The notes below the pieces were generated by a model. The model was not told the origin of the DNA. It was given only the letters and a program-made list of their open reading frames with translations, and searched no databases. This document shows, in pieces, positions 43,141-57,100 of a DNA stretch of 64,000 nucleotides. Each line of letters begins with the position of its first letter. The first letter of the stretch is position 1. The stretch comes from Bolinopsis microptera (Eukaryota > Ctenophora > Tentaculata > Lobata > Bolinopsidae). A program made the translations under genes and the position numbers. The stretch lies in assembly GCF_026151205.1 (NCBI RefSeq), contig NC_087077.1, positions 11,506,983-11,570,982 of the forward strand, read 5' to 3'.

Positions 43141-45034
43141 ATTTGGAAAGTCGCCGCGTTATTTGCCTGTTATTCCCACTTAAGCACTTACTGACTGACA
43201 AGCTTATCTATGATTACCATGCTTGAATTTAGGTAAACAACATACAACTCATTTCCAAGTTACGCTGAGCGCAACCGCCGAATGACTCAGCAATATGGAA
43301 ACGCGCGCGCATAGTATTGCGCGCCGATGCTGTGCGCGCGCGTTGTCGGCCGAAACTTGGGAAGTTCCCGCTCTAATATTCAGACGACAGTGATGACTCA
43401 TTAAGAGCACTAATTTCGACCACTTTCCCGGTCGAACCATACCAAATCAAACTAATTGACCCACGTGTATAGCCAATGTCCTGGCGGTGCTGAGCCGATG
43501 TAAAACTCTTCTGTAAACTCTTTTGTCTCTTGTAACTTGTTTATATTTTATATTTTAGTTATACTGTGTACTGTGTACAATAGTTATAGCGTATAGTGTG
43601 TAGTGTGTAGTGTGTAGTGGTTATTTTGTTGTAACGTGTCACTTTATTATTTGCTACCAACGTCAGCCTTGACTTACCATTTATTGTAAATGTAATTGGT
43701 ACAGCATATATCAAAATTAAAACACTGTTTTCGATCTGACGGGTGATGGGCTCTCTCTGATGGGACATATAGTTCTAGGGGGTACCCGGGGTACGAGTTA
43801 ACGAATAGTGTTCGTGTCCTTCCACAATCCCCTCTCATTGTGTTTTTGACGGAGGAGGAGCCTAGTTCATCCGTCTGCATCGCTTAATCGAGTTAAAAAT
43901 TTAGCCAATAACAAACTAAATTACATGTTATACTGATATCAGATGTAGAGTTTATAACATACAAATTCTAAATTTTTGACGGCTGACGATGGTAAGTCGC
44001 TACGTTTAACTCGGGACTTTTATAGTCGTAAGTCTTGGAGCTCAAAATGTCTCGTGCTGTGGGCCGTATAAACGGCGCACACCACCGCCCCGCCTTACTG
44101 CTTACATTACTTCATGGTTGCAGGGCGGAGCCGGTGCCGTTTGTCTCGGCCTCGAGTGGCGAGTGCTTGCCCATCGAATACACGATTGAAACACTAATTA
44201 TTTACTGGCATTCTACAGTTTCCAAAACGAAGTACGAAGGTATATTAACTTTGAGCTTTGTTTTGGCGACTGCTTCATCGATGGGCGAGTAGGTATTTGT
44301 TGTTTAGCAGTGTTGAATATTGGAGCAATTATATAATGTATATCTCCATCATAATATAGGCTAGTGTAAACATATATAATCAATAATACAAACAAATAGT
44401 ATTATATTATTGGTAACTCGCTAGATTATAAATGTTATTTAAACACATATGTTTACGTCAATTATTACTAAAATTAATATTCTTTTTGCTTTAATATAAT
44501 TACATGTCACATAATTGATTAGTTGAATGAAACGTGTGCTACAAATGTCTACGCCTCACGCAGAACTGCGTACCGCTTAGTACTTCATGCTTGAGCGGTA
44601 CTGCTGTTCACAGAGGCGCGCATATAATAGCACTCAATTTAATCACAAATAACGAGCGCGCGGTTTTTGGAATTTCTCCATTATTATTTTTCGATCTATT
44701 AATTAGATCGCAGTGCTCACGGCCTGTACTGCGTGAACGACAGAAATATGTTTTAAATTATTTTGCTTCTGAAATTTTGGCTCTAGTAATTAAGAAATGC
44801 GACATGTAATTGTAAAATAACAATTAAATAGATCCTGTGCGCGGCGCCTACAGCTGACCTACGAATTTCTGAACAATTGAAAATTGTGGCTGTGTGCGCG
44901 GCGTACTGTATATGTGTTTGAAATTGAAATTTGAATTTATTTATGAATATAACATTATGTATTGATTGTTTTGTGGTAAATAAAAAATTTTTCTTTCCTT
45001 TAAAAAAAAAAATTTTCTTTCCTATTTAAAGTTG

Positions 45035-45100
45035 TTGACGAACGTTACTCGTCTAAATTTCTTCGAAGTAGCGCGCGCCGCTTTCCTCTCGAAAGAAGTT
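45035..45100 (+). mobile_element. Miniature element, family P, fragment
   Basis: TTGACGAACGTTACTCGTC through CGCCGCTTTCCTCTCGAA; the 3' part is missing. Confidence 0.65.
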
Positions 45101-45109
45101 TGGCTTTTA

Positions 45110-45660
45110 CAATTTAGTCCTGGAGGTTGGGGGTCAGGGGACTGTTTTGGAGTTTACCCGTCTGATTGATGAGGTGGGTACTCTTCCCTGCAGCCGTAGA
45201 CTGGAAATCCTTAATTTGACAAGTGAAAATACTGGCAGAGTGGCGAATACGTGGGGACCTCATAAAAGCTTTTAAAGTAACAAGTGGTTTGGCTAATTGT
45301 GGATCGGGGATGTTTAGAATTGGCAGATCCGGTCTTAATCTTGTCCCAAGCAATAGATGTAGTAGAAGTTTAATTAAAATCAAAAATATCCAGAAGTAAT
45401 TTCTGCCGGAGCAAGTTATTCCATATTGAAACAAACTCCCTCCGGACGTCAAGAACTATGTGACAGTTTTAAGCTTTAAAATTAAATTAGAAGGATTTAA
45501 GAAAGATATGATTTCTAAAAGTATTACAAATTATTGCTTTTTTTGGAATGTTTCTTATGAAGTTGTAGCAAGAATTGAGGGAGCCAGTTATCTCAGTAAT
45601 AATAATAGTACTTTTACTCTTACTCTTACTCTCTCTCAATGAAACAAGAAATTTTTTCAA
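45110..45660 (+). pseudogene. LINE 3' fragment: RT C-terminal tail
   Basis: Plus-strand translation, with breaks, gives SRRLEILNLTSENTG, then AFKVTSGLANCGSGMFRIG and IPYWNKLPPDVKNY-like text followed by FKIKLEGFKKD. This is the C-terminal thumb-like tail common to CR1/RTE-type LINEs (RL..L.L.. RGDLI.AFKV, WN.LP..V, FK..LE.F). The copy is 5'-truncated and interrupted by stops. Short CTTACT repeats and a duplicated AATGAAACAAGAAATTT lie at its 3' end. Confidence 0.65.
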
Positions 45661-45934
45661 TGAAACAAGAAATTTAATTTTAGCACATTTTTACAGAATA
45701 AAAAGATGTAAAACAATTCATAAAATATAATGCCCATTTGGTGTATGACTTTTTGTCCTGACTGCTAGTTTGGTTTATGAAGGACAGGTAACTAACGGGG
45801 CAAGGAATGCGCGTGCCTGGAAGCTTTTGCACACACCGAAACGCTAGTTCAGTTAAGTTTTTAGAGACAAGGCTCAGATTAGGACTAGAAGAAAAATTGT
45901 TAGTAGACATTAGAGGTTCTGTTTATAATTGTTA

Positions 45935-46142
45935 CTCTAGCTGGCCCTGAACGACTTTTCAAAACCAAACCCAAAAAACTCATCCCAACCCAAACCCAAT
46001 CCCTAACAAAAGCATATGCTGAAACCCTAACCCTAATGAGAAATCAGACCAACTTCTGTATACGGTCATATCACCAATCACGTGATCGAGACAGTTTGTT
46101 TCCGTTATCTCGTCAGGGGACTGGGGAGCATTTTAACCCTAT
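45935..46142 (+). repeat. Dispersed repeat with CCCTAA-rich stretch, copy 2
   Basis: Direct partner of 26906-27112, with a small duplication around ATCACCAATCACGTGATC. Confidence 0.85.
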
Positions 46143-46498
46143 AGGTCATAGGGGGGTGGGGGTATTTCTTATCATGTAATTAAGTAAGATAACACGTATA
46201 TTTGCCAATCTTCAAGAACAAAATCAACAGGCCAAACTTGCTTTATTTTCAGTTTTATCATTGACTTGATGATATGATTATATGTCAGTTCTGCATGCAT
46301 AGTTCATCAGCTCAGTAAGCTTTAGTCTGGACTTTGCCCGCAAGCCCTGTCAAATGTTCCAGTGGCAGGATAGATTGCCGCAATGGAAACTCATTATTGG
46401 ATTGGAGTGGAATAAAGGCAGCGACCTCGCTGTCCGGGTGGTCAGCAACTCTGATGACCCGATAGAGGATTCTATGAAGCAGTACATACTGGTGACAT

Positions 46499-46519
46499 GC
46501 CATGTGACATGGCATGTTG
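46499..46519. repeat. 21-nt palindrome
   Basis: CATGCCATGTGACATGGCATG, arms of 10 bp around a single G. Confidence 0.85.
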
Positions 46520-46950
46520 GTACCCTTGTTATAGCATTGTATATATTTGATTATTATGCAGTTGAAATTCTACTATTGAGTGTAGCTAAATTCATTAATA
46601 ATCACTCTGTTTTAAGGTTTGTTAATTGATTATTTAAAAAGAGATCACACGTTCACGAACAGCACATATTAAAATCAGCGTCCTCTAAATTAAGCATATT
46701 AAGTGTGACATTATAATCTTAGCATTATTTATTAACATATTCAGAAAAAAAAGCAGCTGAAAATAAACATAACTTGAGAAACAAGCAAGCATAATCTATC
46801 AGTAACTGATATAACTGTACCTCGAAATGAGTATGAAGTATGAACTCATGTTAATGTCACATCTCTCTTATCGTACCACAAAACTTTATAATCAAATGGA
46901 AGCGGTATTCCATATTTCTAAGTTTGCTTAAATACATTTTTGAATACAAA

Positions 46951-49900
46951 TTAGAGAACATCAGACAGTCGACCCCCTGATGAGGGATCTCCTTGCGTAG
47001 CTGGGGTGGCAATGCCTGACTGTGTTAAGGCTAGCATGTTTATGCATGGCTCATCTGCAACTGTTTCCACTGTCTTCAGCTTGTAACATTTTTTCCATGA
47101 CCAGCCTTTTACTTCTGGGCTTTCATGATGTCTGCTAGTAGTTTCCGTCTGAACAGATGTTAGATATGTCTTTGGCGTCAACCTGAAGGAAATTGTGTTA
47201 GTTCACTTGCACACCAGTTATGTCTCATCACTGATGTTTTCAGTGATCACCAATCAATTGAAACGAGCATGTTGTTTGTTCTTTTAAAAAGGAATTTATC
47301 ACGACACCTAACTAAAGTCTTACTCTCTTACACTCTTTATCCCAACTATTATTATCATTTCAACCCGATAACGTTCATCAAGTGAGGCAATGATAGTTGT
47401 AAAATGTGACATTGATAAGATTGCTTTGAAAATTTGGTAGCTACTTTCGATTTTTGCAATCCTAAGTATTGAATCAATACCATTGTTTTTGATGGCTGCA
47501 CACCAGGACTGTCAATCCGACTCAACCTTTTTATGCCCCTGAAATCCAGGTCGTGAGTTAAAGATTGCATTATTCTCATAGGTGCTACACATTGCATTGG
47601 CAAGGCTTTCATTTTCGTAAGATTGCAACTGTGCAACAGCTTTGCCACTGAATTTGCACAATCTGGTGGCAGGTATTGAGCCTAAGTGGTTGATTAGTGG
47701 CTTGGAATGCATCTGATTTTACTAATGGTTATTCTGTCTACATCGATGTCTTTTTAAGTTTATGAGTGTTTCGCATACCGTTGATACCTAGCTTTTAAAA
47801 TACAGATAAATTTCTCTCCAACAATTGCAATACCTTGATTTAAGATGACTTCCCAGTCCTATGGTGCGTCTCCGAGGTCTGCTTGGAAGTCTGAAATGAT
47901 TGAGAAGAATACCGTTAGATAACATCATGAGACGCTGACTATTAATTTTTAATTTAAGGTTTAACAAAAACAAGAGTCGTAAGTTTTCCCAACTGTGATA
48001 AATGCTCAGCAAGTAAATTGAAAACCTTCCAATCAACGATCTGATCTGTGCTTGAAAATCTGCTCCTCGGAAGTAGAAAATAAAGGGATTGAATGCACTA
48101 TTAGTGCAGGTCATTACGGTGTATGCTACCGTGAGGACATATCCATAACCAGTTGACTGAAATAAGTAGGTTATTATGAAATATAGGGTTTGTTGGTCGT
48201 CAGCGTGATCTTGCTATTAAAGTATTATACATTAGAATACGCTTTATATCAACCATGCGGCATGCATGGCACTTAATTTAGTAGCAGTCTTCATGAAACA
48301 CTCAAAGGAAATCGTATTAAAAGTAACACCTACCGTATATAATTTTGTAGTCAGTTCTTTAGGAACAAATCCTAACTTGATAGCGAAGTTGAGTGTCAAA
48401 ATGCACCAAAGAGGGATATAACACACCAGGAACGTAGCAATTATCATCAGTATTGTTTTTGTAGGTTCAATTAAAAACTTCTTCCGACATTGAGTAGAGA
48501 TAGACTTGCTTGCGGCGTCACCCTACAAACAAGATATGAGATAAAGAGATGATAGCACTGATAAAGTGATAAGACATTCATTAATATTTCCCTGTATTGT
48601 CAGAAACACCAACCAACCGAACCATAAACTTAAAATATCTAAGAATTGATAAGAAATTGTTGAAATAAAATAACTAGTGAACTTGATAGAATTCGTAATC
48701 TAACAACTAACCTTGTTATTTTGTGTCGAGTTTTGCCCAAATCCCATGTTTTCAGACATCTTGTGACTCATATACACTTTTGGTATGATGATACCCGTAC
48801 TAATAATTATTCCAATTCCTGAAAAAGTTTGAGATTCAAAATTTGAGATTGAAGCCCTTACAGTTGTGATGAAATAGCAACGATCAATGAAACAAGATTC
48901 CAATAATTCTAAGATAACAGCTATAAAACAGATCTATATAACAGAACTACCTATATGTCAATGTGTATAATACCTGGAATGACAAAGGGGAAGATCAGCA
49001 CAAAGAAGTAGGTTGCTTTAAATGCTGCTGTGGTCCACCCATCTCTATCAAATAGGTCCTCCACCTAAAATAGTCACATTATGGGACTTTAAAATTTCAT
49101 TCTTAGTAAGAGCTTTCAGAAAAACCTTCTTCAGTGTAAGAATTACAAAGTGGGGGGGGGGGGGGGGGGGAGGATAAAGGACGAAAGTTCCACCGAGCTC
49201 TGCAGTTTTACTAATTTTATGTAAACGTATAAAAGGTTTCATACCTGCCAAACATAGAGAAGTGCCCAGGGGTTGTACTTGTATTTGGTTTGGAACATGA
49301 AAGGAAAGAAGGAGATGGTGGTACAGATAACCCTGAGAAAAGACACTAGATTAATTTAATTTCACTATTTATATTCCTAATAATAGACACCAGATTTACG
49401 CTAGGAGTATCATTTTCAAATATTTGTTTAAACCTGACCAATGTAAAATTGCTCTTACCAAATGAAGATCACTATGGTGATGGTAGAGTTGGTGGATGTG
49501 TATTGTCGGATTTGTAGAGGGTAATACATGTGAGCACATCGTACCAGACTGAAGGGTTAAATATTTCAATCATTTAAATAACGGTATTCACTTGTGTCGT
49601 ATTTTGGGATTTTTATATATAAAATATTTATAAAATATGCTATATCTAAATAATTTGATTGCTTTTACAATTTGAGCCGCAACCAAATAATGGACGTGGT
49701 TGGAAGAGATAGTGATGATTCCCTCAATCGAACTTTGTAATAATCTACGCTGCTTATCATTTCATCCATGAGATGAGCTATCTTTAAAACTCCATAGTAT
49801 CAAATCAAAATAATTATCAAATCAGACTCAAGCAGTGCTAATAATGTCTCTCTGAAAAGAAGGAGATATCTTAGCCCCAAAAGCTACCTGAGGAGGAGCA

Positions 49901-50792
49901 TGGTGTAGATGCTGACTCTGCTGCAGGTATTGTGGAAGATGCCCACAGCAGATCCGTACGAGGAACCAAGTTCAGATCCTTCAGTGAAGGAGGCCCTGAG
50001 TTTATGTTTTGGTTAATTATGGGTATTAATTAATTATGTGTGAGTATCTGTAAACTGAATTGAATGTGGGCGTGGTATTAGAAATACGACTTTCTGGGTA
50101 GCAAATCAAACAGAAACCAGGGAAACACCCTTTTTTCTGAGTGAAATCCTGTTCTAGGCGTGATTTGTAAAATTCAGTAAAAGGTTAGTGGCGATTACCT
50201 GTTTGTTGAGAACAAGTTCATGGCTACGTATGGTGTCGCAATAAGGCTCATCAATAGATCCGTCACAGCTACACTGAAAAATTGAAGACTTTTAAAAAAA
50301 TTAAAAAAAACTTCATCTCTGACCTTATTATCTGAATACATTTCTAGATGATCTGCACAATGAAACGATGTATTAATATTTGGAATTTATCTTAAACTGA
50401 CAGTGGCGTTCGAAATACTAATAAAGATATTAAAGTTTTAATATCATTGTAGTTATATAGAAGATGGCTCAAACACATGTTGAAATACTTCGAACTTTAA
50501 AGAGGAAATTCGAAATTCTTGTTGAGCTTAATCAGAGCTATTAAATACGATGAATTTTAGCGAAAACAATTAGGGTATTTTTAACGAAAATGCAAACTCT
50601 TAAACCATTTTCGCTAACTTATCAAAACAAATCATCATTCACTTACCATATAAACAGAATTGTTGCTCTATTTTTGGCGAGGTTCCAGAAGACATAGAGT
50701 GACACGGCATTGCCAACAACAGAGATTATCATGACAATCCACATAATACACCCAATAGCATAGTCGTACTCCGAGATGAACACTTCAGACAT
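46951..50792 (-). CDS. Rhodopsin-class G-protein-coupled receptor, 437 aa, 11 exons
   Basis: Minus-strand exons: 50647-50792, 50199-50273, 49888-49995, 49459-49548, 49245-49332, 48974-49064, 48712-48818, 48334-48522, 48026-48156, 47834-47890, 46951-47182. Every intron has GT...AG and the phases join without a stop. Seven membrane segments: TM1 IVMIISVVGNAVSLYVFW (N1.50 present), TM2 VAVTDLLMS (D2.50), TM3 ending SLVRC in place of DRY, TM4 with IFIW, TM5 FVLIFPFVIP, TM6 FLVCYIPLW, TM7 SAFNPFIFYF in place of NPxxY, then an amphipathic helix 8. The usual Cys pair linking TM3 to extracellular loop 2 is not seen. There is no TM7 Lys, so it is not an opsin. The N-terminus is only about 12 residues. 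Ligand unknown; an orphan class A receptor. A TTTATT (AATAAA on the minus strand) at 46728 is a possible poly(A) signal. Confidence 0.88.
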
Positions 50793-51134
50793 TGCTTCAG
50801 ATTAAATAAGTTATTGTAATCGTGTTGGTGGTGGAAAAAATAGAACAGGTATTGAAAAACAAAACTTTGAAAAATTATCAAAAGTTCAGTAGAGATTCAG
50901 TTAGAGTGGTACTCAAGAGAGGTGAGTGACAAAAACTCAAGTCGTAAATTAAACATACTTATCCTTATTTTGTATTTATATGACTTGGTTACCAATGGCC
51001 CAAGTTAAGATCGTTTATATGCGTGACAGATATCGTAACAGCTGTATTAAACTGAAGTAAGTTTATTATTTATCTATTTTTTTTGAGTGGTGAGCTAATG
51101 AGATCCTGTAACCTTTGACACGTGATTAACACGT

Positions 51135-51270
51135 GGATACCACAAAAATACTATTTAGTTAAAGCACTATTTAGTTAAAGTACTATTTAGTTAAAGTACT
51201 ATTTAGTTGAAGGACCATTTAGTTCAAATACTAATTATTAAATAATTTAGCTAAAGTACTGTTTAGTTAA
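51135..51270 (+). repeat. Tandem repeat, about 17-18 bp x 7
   Basis: ACTATTTAGTTAAAGT units, increasingly diverged. A 44-bp direct duplication (ACAGATCAATAAATCACTAT) follows at 51378-51465. Confidence 0.8.
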
Positions 51271-51763
51271 ATAACTATTTACCTTCATCACTATCAACGA
51301 GATAAACTTCAAAGTAATAAATTAATATAACAGATAAGTTCCCTCATAAGAGCACTTTGTGGGTAAAGAACCACGCAGAAAACAGATCAATAAATCACTA
51401 TTTAGATACACCACACACAGAAAACAGATCAATAAATCACTATTTAGATACACCACACACCTTGTTTGAATCTTTAAAGAGTTAACCTTTCAGTACAAGA
51501 GACAAAGATGACACACCTTGTTGTGTATTCCCAGGGACTTTCTTCTAATATTAAATCTGCTTTTCTTCATCAGAGTCCTTTGATAACAGTCAATAACAGT
51601 CAAATCAAATATTAATTAATCTTCTTGAACTGCAACCATAAAACCTGATTGCCATGAAGGTTTTAGCATCAATAAATCTTCATCTGACATTTTATTTGTA
51701 AAGTTAATATCGTGACTTCCTCTATAATCTTATATATCTAAATCATTACCCTATCTAGGTTAC

Positions 51764-54096
51764 ATGGGGTGCGGTTCTTCGGTAAGTAAAACTTTGTTGA
51801 GAAGATGAGTATAATTATAGACGTTATAATTCTCTCCGGGAATTATATCCCCGAAAATTCGTGAACATTGGTAACTGATAATTTCCCACAAGGGTTACCA
51901 CATTATCATAATATTATCAGGACAGAGTCACCTCAGACTGGCTGGCGGGAAGTTTTAAAACAAATAACAGTTGTGCACTATATATTACACACTATATTGT
52001 ATCATGCGCACGTATCACATTACACATTATTTCATCCAGAACCAGAGGAAATTATAATACTATAATAGCTCGGCTAATGAGTGCTGAGCGCGATAATTCC
52101 CGACAGCTTGCTGGAGGGAACTCGCGGGCACGAAGTTGCGAGCTATTATATTTATAATACCTTCCGGTTCCGATTGCAGAAGGGGTGTAATCCGATACGT
52201 GCGCATGATACAATATAGTGTCTAATATATAGAACGCCAGTGTTATTTGTTTTGAAACTTGCCGCCAGCCAGTCTGAGGTCTAGGCTGATAATACCCTCG
52301 CTTCCCTTGCGGGATAAATCGTGCAAATTATCAGCTCTCAGTGTCCGAGTTTTAGTGGATATAATTCCCGGAAGGTATTATAACAAATGACACCTTGGCT
52401 TAGTTTCGTGCCCCGTGATCCCTCCACCAAGGCGTCGGGAGTTATCGCGGGTAGCACTCAACAGCCAAGGTATTATTTTATTATAACTAGATACACTACG
52501 TTCAATCAACAACAACAAACAAGATACAAGGGCAGGTCTCTCCCGAACGTTGGGATGGCCTGAGGTGCTCCGTGCTTATCTCCTTTTCAGTAACCCTAAG
52601 CATTACATTTCAGGCTGCAAAGAATGCGGTTGCCGTTCTACCACCTGAAGAAGAGGACCATATAAACAATGATCACACCACAGACAAAGTGGTTAATGGT
52701 GCTGACAATTCTGTGGAATCTGCCGTTAACTGTAATGGAAAAACCGAAACTATTAAGATGCCCACTGGTGACCCGATCACAGTGAGCCTCAGCCCGGAGT
52801 CAGAGGTACTACTACTCAAGAATGGAAACGTTAGAGTAGATCTAGCGTTAAACAGCGCTGCTGTTAGTGGTCCTAGTATTAATGCAAATACGGGGAAACC
52901 ATTGGCGGCAGCTTTTGATGAATGCAACGAGAAAAACGTGGGTTTTTTGTACTTAAAAGCTTTCAATTCCAATGTATGCGTTTTTGTATAATGATCGAGC
53001 AATAAAACACTTTTAATAACGAAAGGTGTGATCTAAAAGCACTTACTCGTCACTTTAAAGGAATCCCACGTAACTTTATGGCGTTATTTCTCGTAATTTC
53101 TTGTTAGTTTGGGCAAAAACGAGGACATCAAACGAGTTATATCAGCCTTGCGTCACATCAGTATAAAACGAATTTTCCAATTCGAACTCCAAAATAGTCA
53201 TTTATAGGACCATCATACAAAAGGAAAGTTGAGAACATTATTTTGTATAAATGTCTGTTGAACTGTAAGTATATGCTATTTTGTGTTTTCAAATTAAGAA
53301 TCCGTTTTATATCGGTTGATGTGACGCAGGTTTCAGATGGAAAAATTGATAATAACAAAACTTTGGATACTGATAGGAGGGGGGGGGGGGGGGGTGCGGA
53401 GGGAGGGAATAGGACAATTTAATTAAGCATTCTCAAGTTTGCCATAATGCTGGCTGGATAAATTTGGACCCTTTGATATCGCGTCTGCTCGTTTATAAAA
53501 GGATTTTCTCATTTTGGAGCTCATAAATAAAAGTAAAACTGACTCGCATCAATGTCTATCTTATAACGAAAGCTCTAATATCGTTATCGAAAAGTACCTA
53601 GTGGTTAGATTCCGTTCAAATTTAGTCACAAACTTCTTTTGGCGATGAACTAAAGAATTCCGAGTTAATCTATAATTATGTTTTAGCATAACACAGAAAA
53701 CTTGTAATTTTGACATTAATTTATTTTACAAATAAGTAAATTTATTTCACAAATAAGTGCATAACCAAGTTGAATTGATATGATTGGTTTTTATCAATCT
53801 AGTTATTTTACGTCAAGATAATGTGTAAACTAGAAGGTTACACCATCTGTCAGTATAAGTTATGATGTCAAGTACAGATTAGCATTTGATCGACATTGCG
53901 TCAAACATTTATCAGCCAGTAAATGGTTCCCAGCAAACTAAAAGCGATCGTAAATAATTAATACACCATATCATATTTAATGACTCGACTGTTATATACA
54001 ATGGTCTCTGTACTCTATTCAGTACTAGCAGGAATCTGTCCAACTCTAAAGTGTCACGAGACATCAATATATATCAACCTTAATAAAACCAAGAAA

Positions 54097-54131
<35 letters not shown>

Positions 54132-57100
54132 TTGAAATTTCCGAACGGTTATACAAAAAAGACGGTAAAAGTTACGGGACTGGTTTTTTCGGTATAGTGT
54201 CGACAAAACTCTGACGAAGCCCATAAGCAAATTGTTTAAAAAATCGGCCGGTGGTAAGTGGTTTAATTGATGATTTTGTTCCAGAAATGTGACATAAATG
54301 GATGGGAGAGAGAACGAGGAGGATAACATGTACCGTAATTAGTTTAGCCCCACGTAATATCAGAGCTCACTCTTGCGGCCGCTTTGTTTCAACTGTAGGG
54401 AGATTTCATACTTTCAGACAGCGTTATGCGTGTTTTCAAATATAATATGCGGGTGTGGTGCGGAGTTAACAAGGATTAATTTCTATAACGATTTAAATAA
54501 AAATAGAAAGCGGTTCAAGACGGGAGTGATAAGGTGTAATACTCGGTGTTCAGACCTTATGATCCTGGAGTGACTGTGGTGCTTCATGGCTAATAATGAC
54601 TTAATTATCCACAAGAAATAACTGATTATGAGATTATTGTTTAAGAAACTATTGGGTCACCTAATGCGGGTTTTGACTCAGCGGGTAATTACTCCTACCC
54701 TTTTTAACTGCGGCAGTGAAATCCCGGCCGTAGGCCGGGTTACACTAGTATATTTATATTGTGATTTTGACAAAACTTGGGCGACCAAATTTCCGCACCG
54801 ACAAATCCTATTCCTTTGCCAATTGTTTATTTATTCGTACTAGTCAAAAGACAATAAAAGCATTCGACCTAGCTAATATATATATATAATATATCTGTTG
54901 TCATTTTACTGACACCACGACATCGATTTTAACACGACCGTGAGAGACATACCATGCTTTTAAATATAGTCTCGCTTTATATATTATATAGTAAGATTGC
55001 TGTATTAATATTATCCTAGTAATATAATCATTACTTTATCAATATTGCTGCAGCACAAGATAGTAGTTGATAATATGTACACAGAATTTACACTGATATA
55101 TATATTAGAAACTGACTTTTTTGTCGGGTAGAGCACTCTTGAAACTGGATTTCTCCGAATAAACACCATAATAGAAAGTAGAAACTGATACATGATACAG
55201 TAAAACCCGATTTACCGCGCCCCGATTAACCGCAAACCCCTATATACCGCGGCTTTTTTCTTTCTCTCAAACACCGCAGTAAATCGGGGTAAACATATAA
55301 TAGTGAAACTTGCTACTCTTAAAAGCTCACAATATTCCCAACTACCTTACGAGATATATTTAAAAGGTACAAAAGTTGGCGGTTTTCCGAAAAAACACCA
55401 TATTTTCGGACTGCCAAAATTTAGGTCACTATCATTATTTTCCCCAAATTACTTTTCACGTATTTTCCTTAATTATGACTTTGTCGATTTACTATCAATA
55501 TAATAAGTTATGAATACTAGCAGAAACCCGTCTAACCCTAAAGTGGTGTCAATATGAAATAATATTTATTTATGTTGTGATTTTGACTCCACTGGGGGGG
55601 GGGGGGGGTCCAAATTCCGGGACCTAAAGTTCTTATTCCTTGACCAATTTTTATTTCTTTATACTGATAAAAAGGAAATAAAAACATTCAACCCAACCAA
55701 AAAAGTTTCGATGGTATATCTCTCACGGTTTTTGCGAAAAGTTGTGTCAAAGTTGATGTCGTGGTGTCAGTAAAATGGTAACAGATATATATAGAGAAAT
55801 ATATATATCGTCTCGCTTTATATATAGTAACTTAGTAAGATGATTCATCTAACAAATGAACACTAATAGTATTTGATCATGAATTGTTTTTAAAATGATT
55901 TTATAAATTAACATAGAATAAACAAATTCTATAAACGTCGAAAACCAGAAAATCAAGAAGATCAAGAAGAAATTGATTTGTACTTTTTCTATTTGGGAGT
56001 GTTATTTTTTATTGATTTTATCAAATATTGGGTTTATTTTTGTAAATTAAAGAAATGAAAAAAATGCCCAAATACCATGATTTAATTTGGGGTAGGAAAT
56101 GTGGTGGTTTTTGAAGAAAAAAATCCAACATTTTCGTTCCGAAATCATTTAGGTCACGGGAATTATGTCCAATATAAATATGTGTTGTAAGGTAATTTGT
56201 TTCAGTTGGACGAACCAGCTCTACCAGTGGTGTCTACTGAAGTGCTTCCTCTATCTCCACCCCTCCCATCACACGTGGACAAACCTACTTCACAACAGTG
56301 AGCTATTCTAATTACTTTTTATTAACTTTTAAAAATCTTTGATTCAAGAATAAATAATTTAACTCTAAATTTAACTTTGATACAAATGTTCTGATTAACG
56401 CAGAATGCAGATCTTAATTTACTAGTTAGCGGCTGGAGTTTCTGACCTGATATGCGAAAGTAAAATTTTAAGAAATAATTTAATTCTCGTTAGACTCCCA
56501 ACGTTAATATTTGACTCGTGTGACGTGAGAGCGAGATGCCGACTGCTGACGTTGGTTAATGCTATTAGAATTATACTCAGTATTTGCATACAGTTTGATA
56601 AGCAGTGGTCAATATAAGAGCGGTATTAATAATTTACAAATTAATTTTGGTCGACGGTAGTCGGGGGGAGCCAACTTCCTGTCAAATTGAAGGGCGGCTA
56701 TTTAATGTTGACTGGTGATATAATGAGGTTTAAGTCGGATATCAAACAATCCTGCCCGCCCGGTTGTGGAAGCTTCAATTCTCTTAGGTACTCAGTTGGA
56801 GTCCTATTTAAAGTGTCCTGCAAGAGGGTCTGCACAAAGTGCCCTCTCTCCCGTGCTGTATCCGTCCACGAGTACAGATACTATAATGAATAAGGATCAA
56901 ATGGCTTAAATGTCGAAACAGACTTTGTCAATGAGGAGAGAGGAGGGTGGGAGCAATCAAATATTGCACCTTAATCTGCTGTTTGATCTTAATCTATTGA
57001 ATGGTACCTCTAAAATATTGATTTGATGAAAATAACCAATCTAACAATCAACTCGTAAACCACCACAACATTTACTAATACTATGGCCGTGTAGAGAAGA

